A DNA stretch of 64,000 nucleotides from assembly GCA_038380435.1 (NCBI GenBank), contig JAWZYU010000007.1, forward strand, positions 87,310,334 through 87,374,333, given 5' to 3'. Within the stretch, counting starts at the first letter, position 1. Every line of letters starts with the position of its first letter. Below the pieces are notes generated by a model. That model ran no database searches, was not told where the DNA came from, and saw only the letters and a program-made list of their open reading frames with translations. The stretch is from Ryuthela nishihirai (lineage: Eukaryota > Arthropoda > Arachnida > Araneae > Heptathelidae). Positions 34,545 to 46,092 of this stretch are shown in pieces. The translations under genes were made by a program, and so were the position numbers.

Positions 34545-36058
34545 ATATTATTTAGAATGCATTTTTGTATTCTTTAATTTTATTTAAAACAGATTTATAT
34601 GTGCATCCAGATATACGGTACCATACCTAATGATGGATTCACAGAGAGCTTTATATATCATTGTTATGACATCCAATTGAAATAAGAATATTCAACTTCA
34701 ACACTCTGTATAATGTATACCTTACTTTCCCAAGGTATGTTTTATGTGTGATTTCCATTTAAAATCTTGGTCAATATAAATCCCTAATTTTTGAAATTTA
34801 TTAACCCTTCCACAATTGGACAGGGACAGTAATTGTGGTAAATGTTTAATTTATATTGACAGTTATAGTTATGCATTTTAATGCATAAGTTATTTAACTT
34901 GTGTCTACTCTGAATGATCATATATTTCGGTTTTTTTTCCATTTAAGAATAGTTTGTTTTTCTGAAACCAAGAATTTGCTACATTATAGTCATTTTGTGC
35001 AAATCTTACTACCTCTTCTACCTGCATACCTGTGTTCACCAGAACGGTATCATCAGCAAACAAACAAACTACCCTGAAAATTTACTTCTGTTAAACCATT
35101 TATATAAATTGCAAATAAAAATGGTCCCAAAACCTGTGGTATACCTGATTTAAAATTTGATTTCTATTCTCACAATTTTCAATCTAGTGATGATAGCCCT
35201 ATTAGGCAAGTAATTTTTCAACAATTTATTCAGTAAACCTCAAATAATATCAATGATAGCTTTTTAACAATATGTCATGGTTAACCAATATCAAATGCTT
35301 TATTCAAATCCATAAATATAGCACAAATTATTTTCCCAGAATTGAGTGCTATATTAACGTATTGTGAGAAATTCTCTAATAAATGAATTGTTATTTTATT
35401 TTTCCTAAACCCGTACTGCCTATCTGTAATTATTTTATTTTTATCAAAAAATTCTTAACACATTTGCATATATATATATTTCTAAAACATTTTTAATAAC
35501 TAATAAAATCATGATCGGTCTATAATTACTATATATATATATTTCTTGATCCCTTTTTAAATGTAGAACACACAATTGCAGTTTGAGTTAGTAACGATGC
35601 GAGTGTTCAAATTCAAATTACTCAAGCGTTGCAGGATCTCAGAAAAAAACATCTGTATTGCTTTTTATACTGTATATGAAATTTTCACCATATTCCTAGC
35701 CCACTGCATTACTAGTATATAAATTACTGATATGTAATACTTCATCCCTATTTGCTTCAGGTATAAAAATAGAATGTAAATTAGAAGGTATAACAATCAC
35801 GTTGACAGCTATAACTATATTTTTTGAATATTTCAGGATTACATTTTCCGTAACACTAGAAAAATTATTGTTAAAGTCATCCCCTCTCAACTCCATTGTT
35901 CTATTTTTAACAAAATGGCGTATTATTTGTATATCAACAGATAATTTCTTTTTCCATTAACAATATATTTCACCAGCTCCCAAATTTTCTTATTGTTATC
36001 TTTATTTAAATTGATTTTATTTCTATGATAAAAATATTCTTGTTTCCTTATCACACTA
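34545..36058 (-). pseudogene. LINE reverse transcriptase, decayed
   Basis: The minus strand carries, in order and in shifting frames: a linker (HSIFIPEANRDEVLHISNL in frame 35696-35896), QYGFRKNKITIHLLENFSQY, the palm motif AIFMDLNKAFD, GIPQ..LGPFLFAIYINGL, a degenerate FADDT motif followed by VLVNTGMQVEEV, then KNKLFLNG. This is the normal motif order of Jockey/CR1-type LINE reverse transcriptases. Stops and frameshifts abound. The 5' side is cut by a Tc1-like element inserted at a TA (36059-36060). Confidence 0.8.
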
Positions 36059-36060
36059 TA

Positions 36061-37110
36061 CTGATGGACCATTAAAAGTGCAACACTTGGAAGAACACAT
36101 TAGATTGTCCCGAAATATGCAAGATGGGAGAACATGTAAATGATTGAAAGCACAACACATGCGGACATCATGTGTGACAGTAACGCCGGCTGGAATTGGT
36201 ATAAGAGACGATTACAAAGAGCCGGTGCAAAGTATTGAAATTGTGTTTGCTTGCAGTTCTTGCGCACTAAAGGATCAAATATGCCCCGTCGAAGAACACT
36301 GTTTCTGACTTTGATCGAGGGAGAATTGTGGGATTACGGGAAGGCGGATTAGCGTACCGAGACATCGGTGCTCGTGTTGGACGAAATGCTGCCACAGTTA
36401 TGGGGATATCGCATCGGTGGGTGGAGGAGGAACGAACTCACCGACGTGAAGATTTCAATGGTCCAGTCACACAAACGAACGAGAGGACAGACATGTCGTG
36501 CGCATGACTTTAAATAATCATAGAAACAAGTCAAACAGCTTAGCTAAACTGTTAGTATGTGTTGCACATCAACGAGTGTCCGCCCGTACGGTTTGATGTC
36601 ATCTGCAGCATCGGGGCATCTTTGCAAGGTGGCCATTGCTTCAGCTACCATTGACTCTAAAACACAGGCGTATGCGACTGCAATGGTGGCAAGAACGTCG
36701 CGCATGGATGTGAGAATGGCATCGCATCGTCTTTTCAGACGAATCCCGCTTCAGTATGTAGCATCATGATGGACGAATCCGTATCTGGCGGTACTGTGGC
36801 GACAGGCACACTGAGACATGCATTATGCAGCGCCATACAGGTCCGGCCCCTGATGTTATGGTATGGGGTACCATTGGACCCCACTCACACACGCACCTCA
36901 TTTGAATTACTGGCACTTTGAACAGCCAGCGTTACATCACTGAGGTGTTGGAGCCTGTGGCGTACCTTATCTTCAGGGGCTCTCTGGTGCCATTTACCAA
37001 CAGGACAATGCCCGACCACATGTGGCATGCATCGTTCAACAATTCCTGGATAGCCATCATGTGACACTTCTGCCTTGGCCTGCGCATTCACCGGATCACC
37101 AGCAGCACCA
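36061..37110 (+). pseudogene. Tc1-like transposon with decayed transposase
   Basis: It begins immediately after TATA with CTGATGGACCATTAAAAGTG, a Tc1-type terminal sequence. The decayed transposase runs on the plus strand: FDRGRIVGLREGGLAYRDIG (N-terminal helix-turn-helix), VGRNAATVMGISHRWVEE, later a DESV-like region, and QQDNARPHVACIVQQFL with LPWPAHSPD. The DNARPH motif holds the second catalytic Asp. The sequence stops at about 37100, just before the expected third acidic residue, so the 3' end and its terminal repeat are missing. Many frames are broken. Confidence 0.85.
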
Positions 37111-38160
37111 AACACCTGAAATATTTACATCAATAGTGATTTTATCAAAATCAGCTAAATTAATAAGTGAATTTTCCATAGTGTTAGCTGTACTTTCTAC
37201 TAGAATAATAGATATATCCATATAATATCCAAATATATAGATAAATGAATCGATATAAACAGTAAAGAGGTTTAAATTTTTTTTAACAGATCTCATTGTT
37301 TTGAAATATTCTAGCTTCCGTAACTCTTTAAATACTGAACAAATATTGTTGAAAATTGACATTTAAATAGAGTTGATTATGATCTTTATTTTATCTTAGG
37401 TCATATTTATCCATTAAATGCATATTTTAGAAGTTATAGATATTCGAAATTAGATTGCCATTAACATAACATGGAAATTATTTAATATATTGGTAGGGCA
37501 ATGTAGAATCACTGAAAATATGTTTCAACTACTTAAACCTCAGTCAAACGTTGGGCGAGAAACTCATGTGCATTGTAACTATTCCCATCAATAAGTTCAT
37601 TCACAGCTTTACACCATTAACGTACTACTCACAACGTAATACTCCATTTAATTATTAGGCGACGGCAGCGCCCCCAAAAATTTCAGAGGCTTTTCGAGGG
37701 ATTACTCCCGACCCATAGCAGCTAGGAATTCGATCTATTGACAAGGCTAGAACTAATGGAACCACCCCATCAAACTTGGGACCGATCGTTCAAGAAGCGA
37801 TGGAACCACAGGAAACAGACACACGCATCCTCCCGGCGGCACATTCGTTTGCCCAGAATTACGGCTATTATATAAATAACACAGTGATTCTAAAAATCCT
37901 GAATATATTAAAATTAAAATAACGTAGCGGAAATTAAAAGATCATTAAAAAAAGGTACTGAAGGAGAAATTATTATTATTTTTTTTTCTGCTTCACAATT
38001 AGGTATAGATTGTTCGGTTAAAGTCTAATTTCTAGTTGATGGAAAAATTGATTTACTTACATTAGTTATATATGGGGTGGTTAAACACGAATTTATCAAA
38101 AAAATTGTTCATCGATGTGCTAAAATCATATCACTTAAATTGATATTAAAACATTTCCTT
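37111..38160. other. Spacer, nothing firmly recognised
   Basis: AT-rich. An 88-codon minus frame (37096-37362) may be a far-decayed LINE segment, but I cannot support it. No RNA gene seen. Confidence 0.35.
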
Positions 38161-38370
38161 GAGCTTTGGCCGAGTGGTTAGCACGCTTGGCTACTGATCT
38201 AAGGGACCTGGGTTCAAGCCCAGAGTAAAGCATGGATGGGTGTGTCGTTTTTCTGCTGAGGTCCTGCCATCCTCACCAGACCTTCTACTGTGGCATATAA
38301 ACTGACAGGCTCCTGTCAGACCTCTGTTGCAGCAGCTGCTTGAGGGGGTATTTATTTATTTTATTTTTTG
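38161..38370 (+). mobile_element. SINE-B, most complete copy, tRNA-derived
   Basis: The tRNA-like head has an A-box TGGCCGAGTGGTTAGC and a B-box GGTTCAAGCCC. It is followed by AGCATGGATGGGTGTG, GGCATATAAACTGACAGGC and GCAGCTGCTTGAGGG, with an AT-rich tail. The head looks like a serine/leucine-type tRNA with its GCCGAGTGG core. Other copies are at 2757-2930, 41134-41245 and 63680-63832. Confidence 0.85.
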
Positions 38371-38679
38371 ACTTTATGTAACAGAAAAGTTACGATAAAA
38401 AAGGTGATTTGTAGGAATGAAAATTATACTGAATAATTGAACGATAGTAATGGAGATTTTGAATGAATGATGAAAAACGTTTCTTACATTAAAATTTATC
38501 ATATGGGCAGCAATTGACTTTAGCTGAAGAAATACTACAAAAACGTTTCATTGATTCGTCCAAATAATATTTCTTGAATTTACATATTTTTAAGCAATTG
38601 TACTACTTATTCAATATTTTTCATTTAACTTTATATCTAATAATTTAAAAAAATGCATAATGCATTTTTGCCCCATAAG

Positions 38680-39640
38680 TTGTTTTAAAATTGAAACCGA
38701 ACCAATTTTCAGCTTGATTTCAGGAAAAAACGAGCTAACGTTTTCACTTTGTTGCCTGTCGACATCAAACTTTTTTTAATTTTACAGATAAATAAAAAAT
38801 TCTTTTTGGGTTGGATAAGTATTGATGAAATATTATGATTCGCACTTTCTAACTCTTCCTGGTGGTGTTAAATAAAAAAACTCTTATGGTGGAAAAAGTT
38901 GAAATTTTCAAAAATTCAAACTAATATTTCGGTCAATTTATAACTAATATTTAAAGCGATGTAATTAAGTTACAAATCTGAAATTGTGGTTGTGAAAGTC
39001 ATGAAGTGAATGTCGTCATTGACAACAATAATGAATTTTTGTTTTAACAGATATTTATTTGTTTTTAGCCATTAATAGAAAATTCCTTTTGGGCTGGATA
39101 GGTTTTGATAAACTCTCACGGGTCAGACTTTTAGAATCTTCCAAAATACTTTAATAAATGCACCCTCTAGCGATGGAAAAAAATTGAAAAATTGAAATAT
39201 ACGAATGATTATTTTAATCGATGTATTTATGCTAAAAATCTGAAATTTTGTTGGTGGAATATGAAAGTCACGTGGTTCCACTGGTAGCAAAAGGTTTATC
39301 GTTTACACCCAGGGAGGGTGGGAAAACGCAACTTTTTGTTTTCAGAGATTAAGGAAAAATTATTTTTTTGAGTTGAATATGTTCTAATAAAATATGACGA
39401 TTAATTGTTTTTAAATCTTCCAAATTGCTTTAATCTAACTCGTTAGATGTCGCTAAATGTAGAAAATGTAAAACTTTAATTAATATTGCAAACGTCATGT
39501 TTATGCTACAAATTAGGAATTTTGTTGATAAAATGTGTTGATGAAACATGGAATAAGTTAGTGATATGTGTTTTAATGAAAGTTTTAAAAATTCAACTGG
39601 CTGTGCTTTATTCTTATTAATTTCTTAATTAAATTTAAAA
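38680..39640. repeat. Degenerate ~270-290-bp repeats (at least three monomers)
   Basis: Three diverged monomers share the order: AGATAAATAAAAAATTC, TTTTGGGTTGGATA, a tAATaAAATATtA phrase, TCTTCC, then AAAATTGAAATTTTC, GATGTATTTATGCTA and GAAATTTTGTTGGT. The TTGGGTTGGATA landmark is near 38803, 39095 and 39365. Related monomers occur at 45.0-45.5 kb and, as the starting point of the young 175-bp array, at 31.4-31.6 kb. Confidence 0.7.
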
Positions 39641-39824
39641 GTTCTGTAATATTTCAATATACTAATAACAAATAAAGAATTTTAGTTTATGATTGATTTG
39701 CCCTTTAATCCTGATTTTAGCGGATTAATGCGATATGATTTATTTTTATAGAACTAATAATTATTATTATTTACATTTTCCCATCACCCATTAGTACAAA
39801 TTACTACTGTTAAACGGTGCAAAA

Positions 39825-40462
39825 CGCGGAAAAATTAGAAACTTCAATTTCTCTGAAAACGAACATCCGATATTCGCTAGAGGCGATCTTTATAGTTTTT
39901 CGAAAAATCCAGACTGAACCTGAACTAAATTTTTTTTAACCATGGAACTCGAACTGAACCTGAACCCTTTTCATTGGCGAATCGATGCCCTGCACTTAGG
40001 CTTTGTAGTTTTCATCCACCCAATTTATCGGTGCTTTTTAATGAATTCTGTCTTCACAATGGTTGAGCGATGTGTAGCTGCAGAGCAAATAGATTTATTT
40101 TCAAATCCTAGAGTACGTTTGTCTTTTCTCTGAGGTCTCTTCTCGCGGAAAAATTAGAAACTTCAATTTCTCTGAAAACGAACATCCGATATTCGCTAGA
40201 GGCGATCTTTATAGTTTTTCGAAAAATCCAGACTGAACCTGAACTAAATTTTTTTTAACCATGGAACTCGAACTGAACCTGAACCCTTTTCATTGGCGAA
40301 TCGATGCCCTGCACTTAGGCTTTGTAGTTTTCATCCACCCAATTTATCGGTGCTTTTTAATGAATTCTGTCTTCACAATGGTTGAGCGATGTGTAGCTGC
40401 AGAGCAAATAGATTTATTTTCAAATCCTAGAGTACGTTTGTCTTTTTTCTGAGGTCTCTTCT
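39825..40462. repeat. 319-bp tandem duplication
   Basis: Units 39825-40143 and 40144-40462 are almost identical, the visible change being near the end (TTTTCTCTGAGG against TTTTTTCTGAGG). Each holds the same 63-codon frame (39942 and 40261, starting MELELNLNPFHW), which resembles nothing known to me. The beginning of the unit is related to 45510-45600. Confidence 0.95.
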
Positions 40463-40561
40463 TAGCTTGTTTAGCTGCAAAAGAAAAGAGATCCGAAATC
40501 TGATATTCGAAAAGGCAGGCATATTTTGTCTTTGATCTATGCTTGTTTTTCTGTTTCAGGT

Positions 40562-41133
40562 TTCGCCTTATCCAGGATTAGTGTATTCAGCCGTAGAGGA
40601 AGAGGTTCGCCTTATCCAGGATTAGTGTATTCAGCCGTAGAGGAAAAGGTTCGCCTTATCCAGGATTAGTGTATTCAGCCGTAGAGGAAGAGGTTTGCCT
40701 TATCCAGGATTAGTGTATTCAGCCGTGGAGTAAGAGGTTCGCCTTACCCAGGATTAGTGTATTCAGCCGTAGGTGAAGAGGTTTGCCTTATCCAGGATTA
40801 GTGTATTCAGCCTTAGAGGAAGAGGTTCGTCTTATCCAGGATTAGTGTATTCAGCCGTGGAGGAAGAGGTTCGCCTTACCCAGGATTAGTGTATTCAGCC
40901 GTAGGGGAAGAGGTTTGCCTTATCCAGGATTAGTGTATTCATCCGTGGAGGAAGAGGTTCGCCTTATCCAGGATTAGTGTATTCAGCCGTGGAGGAAGAG
41001 GTTGGCCTTATCCAGGATTATTGTATTCAGCCGTAGAGGAAGAGGTTCGCCTTATCCAGGATTACTGTATTCAGCCGTAGAGGAAGAGGTTCGCCTTATG
41101 CAGGATTAGTGTATTCAGCCGTAGAGGAAGAGG
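40562..41133. repeat. 44-bp minisatellite, 13 copies
   Basis: A unit starting TTCGCCTTATCCAGGATTAG and ending GTAGAGGAAGAGG repeats every 44 bp from 40562 to about 41133 with few substitutions. Since 44 is not a multiple of three, it is not a coding repeat. It ends where a SINE-B-like B box begins (GGATTCGAATTCC). Confidence 0.97.
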
Positions 41134-41245
41134 TCTCGGATTCGAATTCCAGATAAAAATGGATGCTTCCTTTTTGATTATGCCTTATTTTTTCCCCCAA
41201 GATGTAGCCTTCCTCACAGATCTCTATGATCTATGGAAGCAAGTG
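41134..41245 (+). mobile_element. SINE-B-related fragment
   Basis: TCTCGGATTCGAATTCCAG (B-box-like), then AAAATGGATGC and CTTCCTCACAGATCTCTATG. This is the SINE-B order but strongly diverged, and the tail is replaced by other sequence. Confidence 0.55.
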
Positions 41246-41278
41246 GTTTTAATGTGGAAAAGTTTATTTATATTTTGG

Positions 41279-41598
41279 GATTGGGTTGGGTTGTTTTACT
41301 TTTGAGCAGGGCTATTTTTTTACATAATGCGCTAAATGCCCAGGTCACAGGGACCCCCGAAGCAGAGAAGGTGCTACTGTAGAGACAAAGAAGGTGAAAA
41401 GAAAATGCCCACTGGACAGCTATTAGGAGACAGATGGTAACCTCCCATCAAGGACATTCAGCGGATTTTTTAATGCGCACAGGGTATAGCTCTCCCGTAT
41501 ATGAGCCACGGGTTAACATCTCATCCGACGGACGGCGACCTTTCCAAGCCCATCGGTGTCCACTACTGATCGAGGGCAGGGCGCCGAATTTTGAAGAT
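41279..41598 (-). mobile_element. SINE-A copy 5, 5'-truncated and diverged
   Basis: Reverse orientation. Shares CATCCGACGGACGGCGACC and CCTTTCCAAGCCCATCGGTG with the family; lacks the tRNA head. Flanked by a 13-bp duplication ATTTATATTTTGG (41266-41278 and 41599-41611). Its many mutations make it the oldest-looking SINE-A copy. Confidence 0.93.
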
Positions 41599-41884
41599 AT
41601 TTATATTTTGGAACAATTAAGAACAAATTTGGCGATCTTGATAGGAGGCTTGCATTCCTTGTGAATTGATCGCTTAACCTTTACCTGCAACAAAATTTGC
41701 TGCTCAAAAATAACCTCAATATAATATAAGAAAAAGAAAAGTGTTACAGGCGAAATTTTTGTTTTCCCCTTTAAAACATATTTTTTAATGAAATAAAGGA
41801 CTAAGTTGTGACGTCACCATAGTTAGTCCTAGGAAAACTGGCGGCTCGTCGTTTTGGCCATCAGGGGCGCTGCCCCACCAAAAA

Positions 41885-42060
41885 TAATAAAAAATTTCAA
41901 ATTTTAGCATTCGTTGTTTGTCATATCTAAAACAACATAATATCGTTTTATATTCGCTATATAATCATTATTTGTCGTGCTATGTAGATAATCACAGCAT
42001 TTACTTTGCGCATTAGTGCTACATTTTCTTCTTCAGTTTATACAATACGAATATTTTCAT
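41885..42060. repeat. Dispersed repeat, copy 1
   Basis: Shares about 160 bp with 51095-51256: CCTAAAACAACAT-type start, then TTATATTCGCTnTnTAATCAT, TATTTnCCnTGnTATGTAGA and CAGCATTTACTTTGCGnAT. It follows a GGGGCGCTGCCCC palindromic patch, which suggests a hAT-type relic. Confidence 0.7.
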
Positions 42061-43284
42061 TATGGCCATCGCCGGGAATCTTAACATTTTCTACTACGGC
42101 GATGACAAAAATGAGCATGATTTGAAATACAATAGAAATGAACTGCAGGAGGGAGTTCGCCAATTCAATATGGTCTATTACACTTAATTGGCTGATTCAA
42201 CAAATGCAGCCAATACTTGAAGACTTGTTACTAAATGAAAATCTTCATTTGATTGTGTCATGTTCAACAGGCATAAACGTTTCTGGCAGGATGTGTTTGA
42301 ACAGAACTTGAACTGGATTCTCAAATTTTTATTTTGCCAAGGAAGGACATTTACGTATGAACAGATTAAAGAGAACATTATATATTAAATATAACAATTT
42401 ATTGAACATTTGGTCTGTAAGAGAATACTAATAGTCAGGGACGGATTGGCCCGCCAGGACACCGGGCAATATCCCTGTGGACTGGTTAAATCTGGACCGT
42501 TTGATGTAACAGAACTCCAGCTCATAAAATTTCTCGTAAGTTTTTGCTTATTAATACATCACTATTTCTTTTTTTAATTTTCATCTTGATAAAACATATA
42601 CATATTTTAAGTTTTCTTTCAACAGCAAACAATGCAGCCCCAGTTTGCCTCCAAAAGCATTCAGAAGAACCTTTTTGGTAATTAAAGTTCGGGGATATGG
42701 AGACGAGATGGACATAAAGCAGATGCGAAGGAAAAAAAACAAAAATAATCGGAGGGAAAGAGGTAAACAGTACAGAAGAGTATATATGGCAGCCACAATT
42801 TGGTTGAAAATAAGGAAACGGAGCTGCTAACTATCACTGATTTCAAATCCCAGATGTTTTACAATTACCCTTGGAAATCGTTTAAATATGCAGAGAAGGT
42901 TTAAATATGCAGCCAAGTTGGATACGTGCAGAATTAACATAGAAGATTGTTTTAGGACAGGATGCAATCACGATGTCGTTTGAAGAACCCTGATCTTTGC
43001 CAGAAGGTGTCCAACTTGGTTGTCGATAGCGGTTCCCTTTAATCTTGAATGACAAGGTGACCTCACTTAAATGGTAGCCTTCAGTTTCCAGAAATTGGCT
43101 TCCTTTTGATGAGGGAAGTTTGCTTTCAGGAGGTGGCTATGACTTTCAGTGAATGGTTATTTATGGTGCATGAGAGACTGTGGTGAGTTGGGAGTGGTGC
43201 GGGAGACGGCGTGGGGTGGGTCATTAACCCTTAAGACACATTAAATAGGATAAAAACTCTTTCAGTTGCGGTAGCTCACCCGTG
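42061..43284. other. Spacer with possible hAT-type end
   Basis: At 42436 CAGGGACGGATTGGCCCGCC resembles a hAT-type terminal repeat; no partner end or duplication was found. Frames here are short and unrecognised. Confidence 0.35.
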
Positions 43285-43470
43285 TGGTGTAATACTACAG
43301 ACAAAAACATCAGAAAGCTGGAAAGCTTTCAGAATAAGGTCCTCAGATCAGTGGTCAGTACTCCATGGTTTGTCAAAATCAAACATAGCTACAGAGATCT
43401 CGCCACTGGCCACAAATATACTCATATCAAGAAGCTTGCGAAGACGGTTTTCGATTAAGAGGGATATCAT
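43285..43470 (+). pseudogene. Jockey-type LINE C-terminal fragment
   Basis: The plus-strand translation NIRKLESFQNKVLRSVVSTP followed by WFVKIKHSYRDLA fits the conserved C-terminal segment of Jockey-type LINE proteins (…QNKVLR…APWYV…DL…). A short isolated relic. Confidence 0.65.
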
Positions 43471-43831
43471 CCATATGAGATCATAAGATCGCTGATCGAC
43501 TACGATCCACTGGTCATGAACCAGTATAAGAGACCAAAGTAAATGGTCTCTGAAAACCGCTCTTTTGTCCTCCAGTAGTATTTCTTGAACACTTGCTATT
43601 GCAACAACCCCTGTGGCTCCTCTTGGATTTCTGTCATTGGCCAATCAGGCACTAAATTATGAGATTAAGAGGTAATAAGCCATTGGGTTGGAACTCGTAT
43701 AGTTAAGATATCAGATATCAGCTGTTAGGTCTGCCAGCAGAGTTAGATTAAATCGGAGGTGCTGATGATTATAGTTTAGGGTGTTTTTAATTCCCACATC
43801 ATGAACCGACAGTCAGTCAGATTTAAACAAA
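43471..43831. other. Spacer, nothing recognised
   Basis: A 98-codon minus frame (43348-43644) overlaps the LINE relic in reverse and is not supported as a gene. Confidence 0.35.
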
Positions 43832-44764
43832 TTAAGGCATTCTAGAAACTCTGATTTTGCATTCTGTTCCAATGCAGTGTAAAACTACATTTTGGAGTTA
43901 ACCATGTGAAGCAAACAACTGAAGCTTATGTGAAAAAATCACGAGAATTCAACCCTTTTAAGGGAATTTTGGATTTATGTGGGTGTATGTAGATTTTTTC
44001 TGCAATTTAAAATTGTTTAACTCTAAAACGAGACGAACTCAAAAACAATAAGGATTGCTTATATAAAATTAAATTATACAGGGGAAGACAAATACTAGGA
44101 CCTTTCCGATTTCTTTCAATAGATTTATTTTTGTGTTGTTTTGTGTTTTGCGAAACCAGGATGATTTTTTTTTCAAAACTCTGATTGGAATTTATGCTAT
44201 CATATAAAATATTTTTTCACCATTTGTGATTCTCGCTGTATTTTCTATAAGCAATGTTCAAGCAAAAAAATCAATATGAAGAACCAAAACCTATTCAAGA
44301 CTGGATTTTTTATATTTGATCGTTTACTGTGATTTCACGAGATTTTTGATAAACGCCAAAACATTTTATGCTGTCTTAATTTTTTCTCGTAACAGTCTTA
44401 ACGTAAACCAACGTTGGAAATACAATACACAATTTTTTTTTGTAAAAAATCCTTTCTTACACTCTAAAAGCAAAAAATCCAGAATAGCCAAAAACGTCAA
44501 TTGGCCATAAATTTTTAAACAGAACTCCTCTTTCTGAGTTCATTTTGTCTTCGCTTTTTTTGTTCATCTTGTTTTAGAGTTAAACAATTTTAAATTGCAG
44601 AAAGAATCTAAATACACTCGTAGAAATCCAAAATTTCCTGAAACGGTTTGAATTCTCCTGATTCACCTAAGCCTTCGTTGTTTGCTTCACATGGTTCGCT
44701 CCAAGATGTGGTTTTACACTGCATTGGAATGTAATGCAGAATCAGAGTTTCTAGAATACCTTAA
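43832..44764. mobile_element. Foldback element with ~210-bp inverted ends
   Basis: The left arm (43832-44045), beginning TTAAGGCATTCTAGAAACTC, pairs with the right arm (44555-44764), whose reverse complement begins TTAAGGTATTCTAGAAACTC. Inner landmarks TGCAATTTAAAATTGTTTAA and CTCTAAAACGAGA also pair. The ~510-bp loop is AT-rich and non-coding. Arms are roughly 80-85% identical by eye. A target duplication could not be defined. Confidence 0.9.
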
Positions 44765-44999
44765 AGTGCTTAAAACTGAAATAAGTTGAAAACCATATTT
44801 ACAAAAATTACAACAAAGCAAATGCATGTTGTTGTTTTTTGTTTCTGTTTTTTTTAACCATTTTATTGAAATTGTAGTCTAAAATCCTTTTTATTACATT
44901 TCTCACAGGAATATTTCACTTATTTTTAAAGCAATTCAAGTGCCGTTTTTTTTTGTCATCAGTATTGAAGTGCATTAATTATATGCTTATTATATGCTT
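44765..44999. other. AT-rich spacer
   Basis: Poly-T-rich sequence; nothing recognised. Confidence 0.4.
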
Positions 45000-45620
45000 T
45001 AAGAGTGAGGTTAGAGAAGAGTGAAAAAAATCAGAATTGCAAATCTCAAACAAATATTTCAAGTGATGCATTTATGCTAGAAATTTGAATATTTTTTTGT
45101 AGCATGTGAAGGTCATGTAGTTTTCATTGGCAACAATAATTTGACCCCTTTCACAGAGAGCTATGGGGAGACTCAACTATTTTGCTTTAAACAACAATGG
45201 GAAGTTATTTTTTAGTTGGATTGGTACTAATGAAATATTGGCACTTTTCAATTCATTAGGTAGTTTTAACCAAATATGAAAAATGCGATACTTTTACGAA
45301 TGTTGAAAGTGATCTGTTTATGGAAGAAATTTTGATAGTACCGTGTCAAGAGAGATTCCACTGACAGCAACAATCTGCCCCTTTTGCAAGAGGGTAAGAG
45401 AAAAACAACTTTTGAAATTTACGAAATAAAACACAAATACTTTTATTTTAGTTGTATAAATACTAAGAGAATACTACGATTTGCAATTTCCCAGTAATCC
45501 ATTAGTTCGAACTAAATGTTTTAAAGAATGGAAAAGTTTCATTCTCCGTGAAAACGAGATTCCCATATTTGCTAGAGGATATGCCATTTTCTACCAAAAC
45601 TTTGAAATTTATACCTCTAA
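45000..45620. repeat. Degenerate repeats related to 38.7-40.1 kb
   Basis: Contains monomers with GATGCATTTATGCTAGAAAT, AGTTGGATTGGTACTAATGA and TTGTATAAATACTAAGAGAA, in the same order as 39.0-39.4 kb. It is followed at 45510-45600 by sequence related to the start of the 319-bp unit (GAAAACGAGATTCCCATATT, then TTTGCTAGAGG). The whole block is an old paralogue of 39.0-39.9 kb. Confidence 0.65.
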
Positions 45621-46092
45621 AAAAGCAAACACGACTAAATCAAGTCCGTCCAATCAGCAGCTCACAAAACGAATAATCAATATAGTGAATCTAGGTCATT
45701 TTTTGATAAACGTTTTTACATGCATAACTAAAATTTTGTCAATTCACATACTCGTTAAATACGTATAGCTTTGGTAGAGAATATAGTGATTAATCGATAA
45801 ACGATTTCACGGCATCATTATTCACATATAAGAAGGGATAACGCTTTTTTGCCGGTTAGATTTATTTACACAAGTGTTGCAATATGCTATTTACATGGGG
45901 CCGAGCGCTTTCGACTGTACTCAGCAGTCATCATCAGGGCGGCGTACAGTTTTGTATAGGCGGATTGTTGGTGACAAATTCGATTAAGCAAAAATAATAA
46001 CTTTTCTTCTTCTTGCAGACATTTTCATTGACGAGAGGAAGTTTCAGCATGCTAGTGGAGTAAAAGTCACTAGGTAGCAGCAGTTCGGTGCT
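45621..46092. other. Spacer, nothing recognised
   Basis: AT-rich, with a less AT-rich patch near 45895-45960. No gene supported. Confidence 0.4.

Noticed and set aside
38161..38235. Functional tRNA gene
   Set aside because: The A and B boxes are present, but the sequence continues into a repeat body shared with other copies and the cloverleaf is imperfect; it is the head of a SINE.
39942..40452. Two identical 63-codon frames starting MELELNLNP as a duplicated small gene
   Set aside because: They are explained by the 319-bp tandem duplication; the two differ only at the last residue and no similarity or regulatory context supports coding.
40562..41133. Possible CRISPR-like array or coding repeat
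   Set aside because: Units are head-to-tail without unique spacers, and a 44-bp period does not preserve frame; it is a minisatellite.
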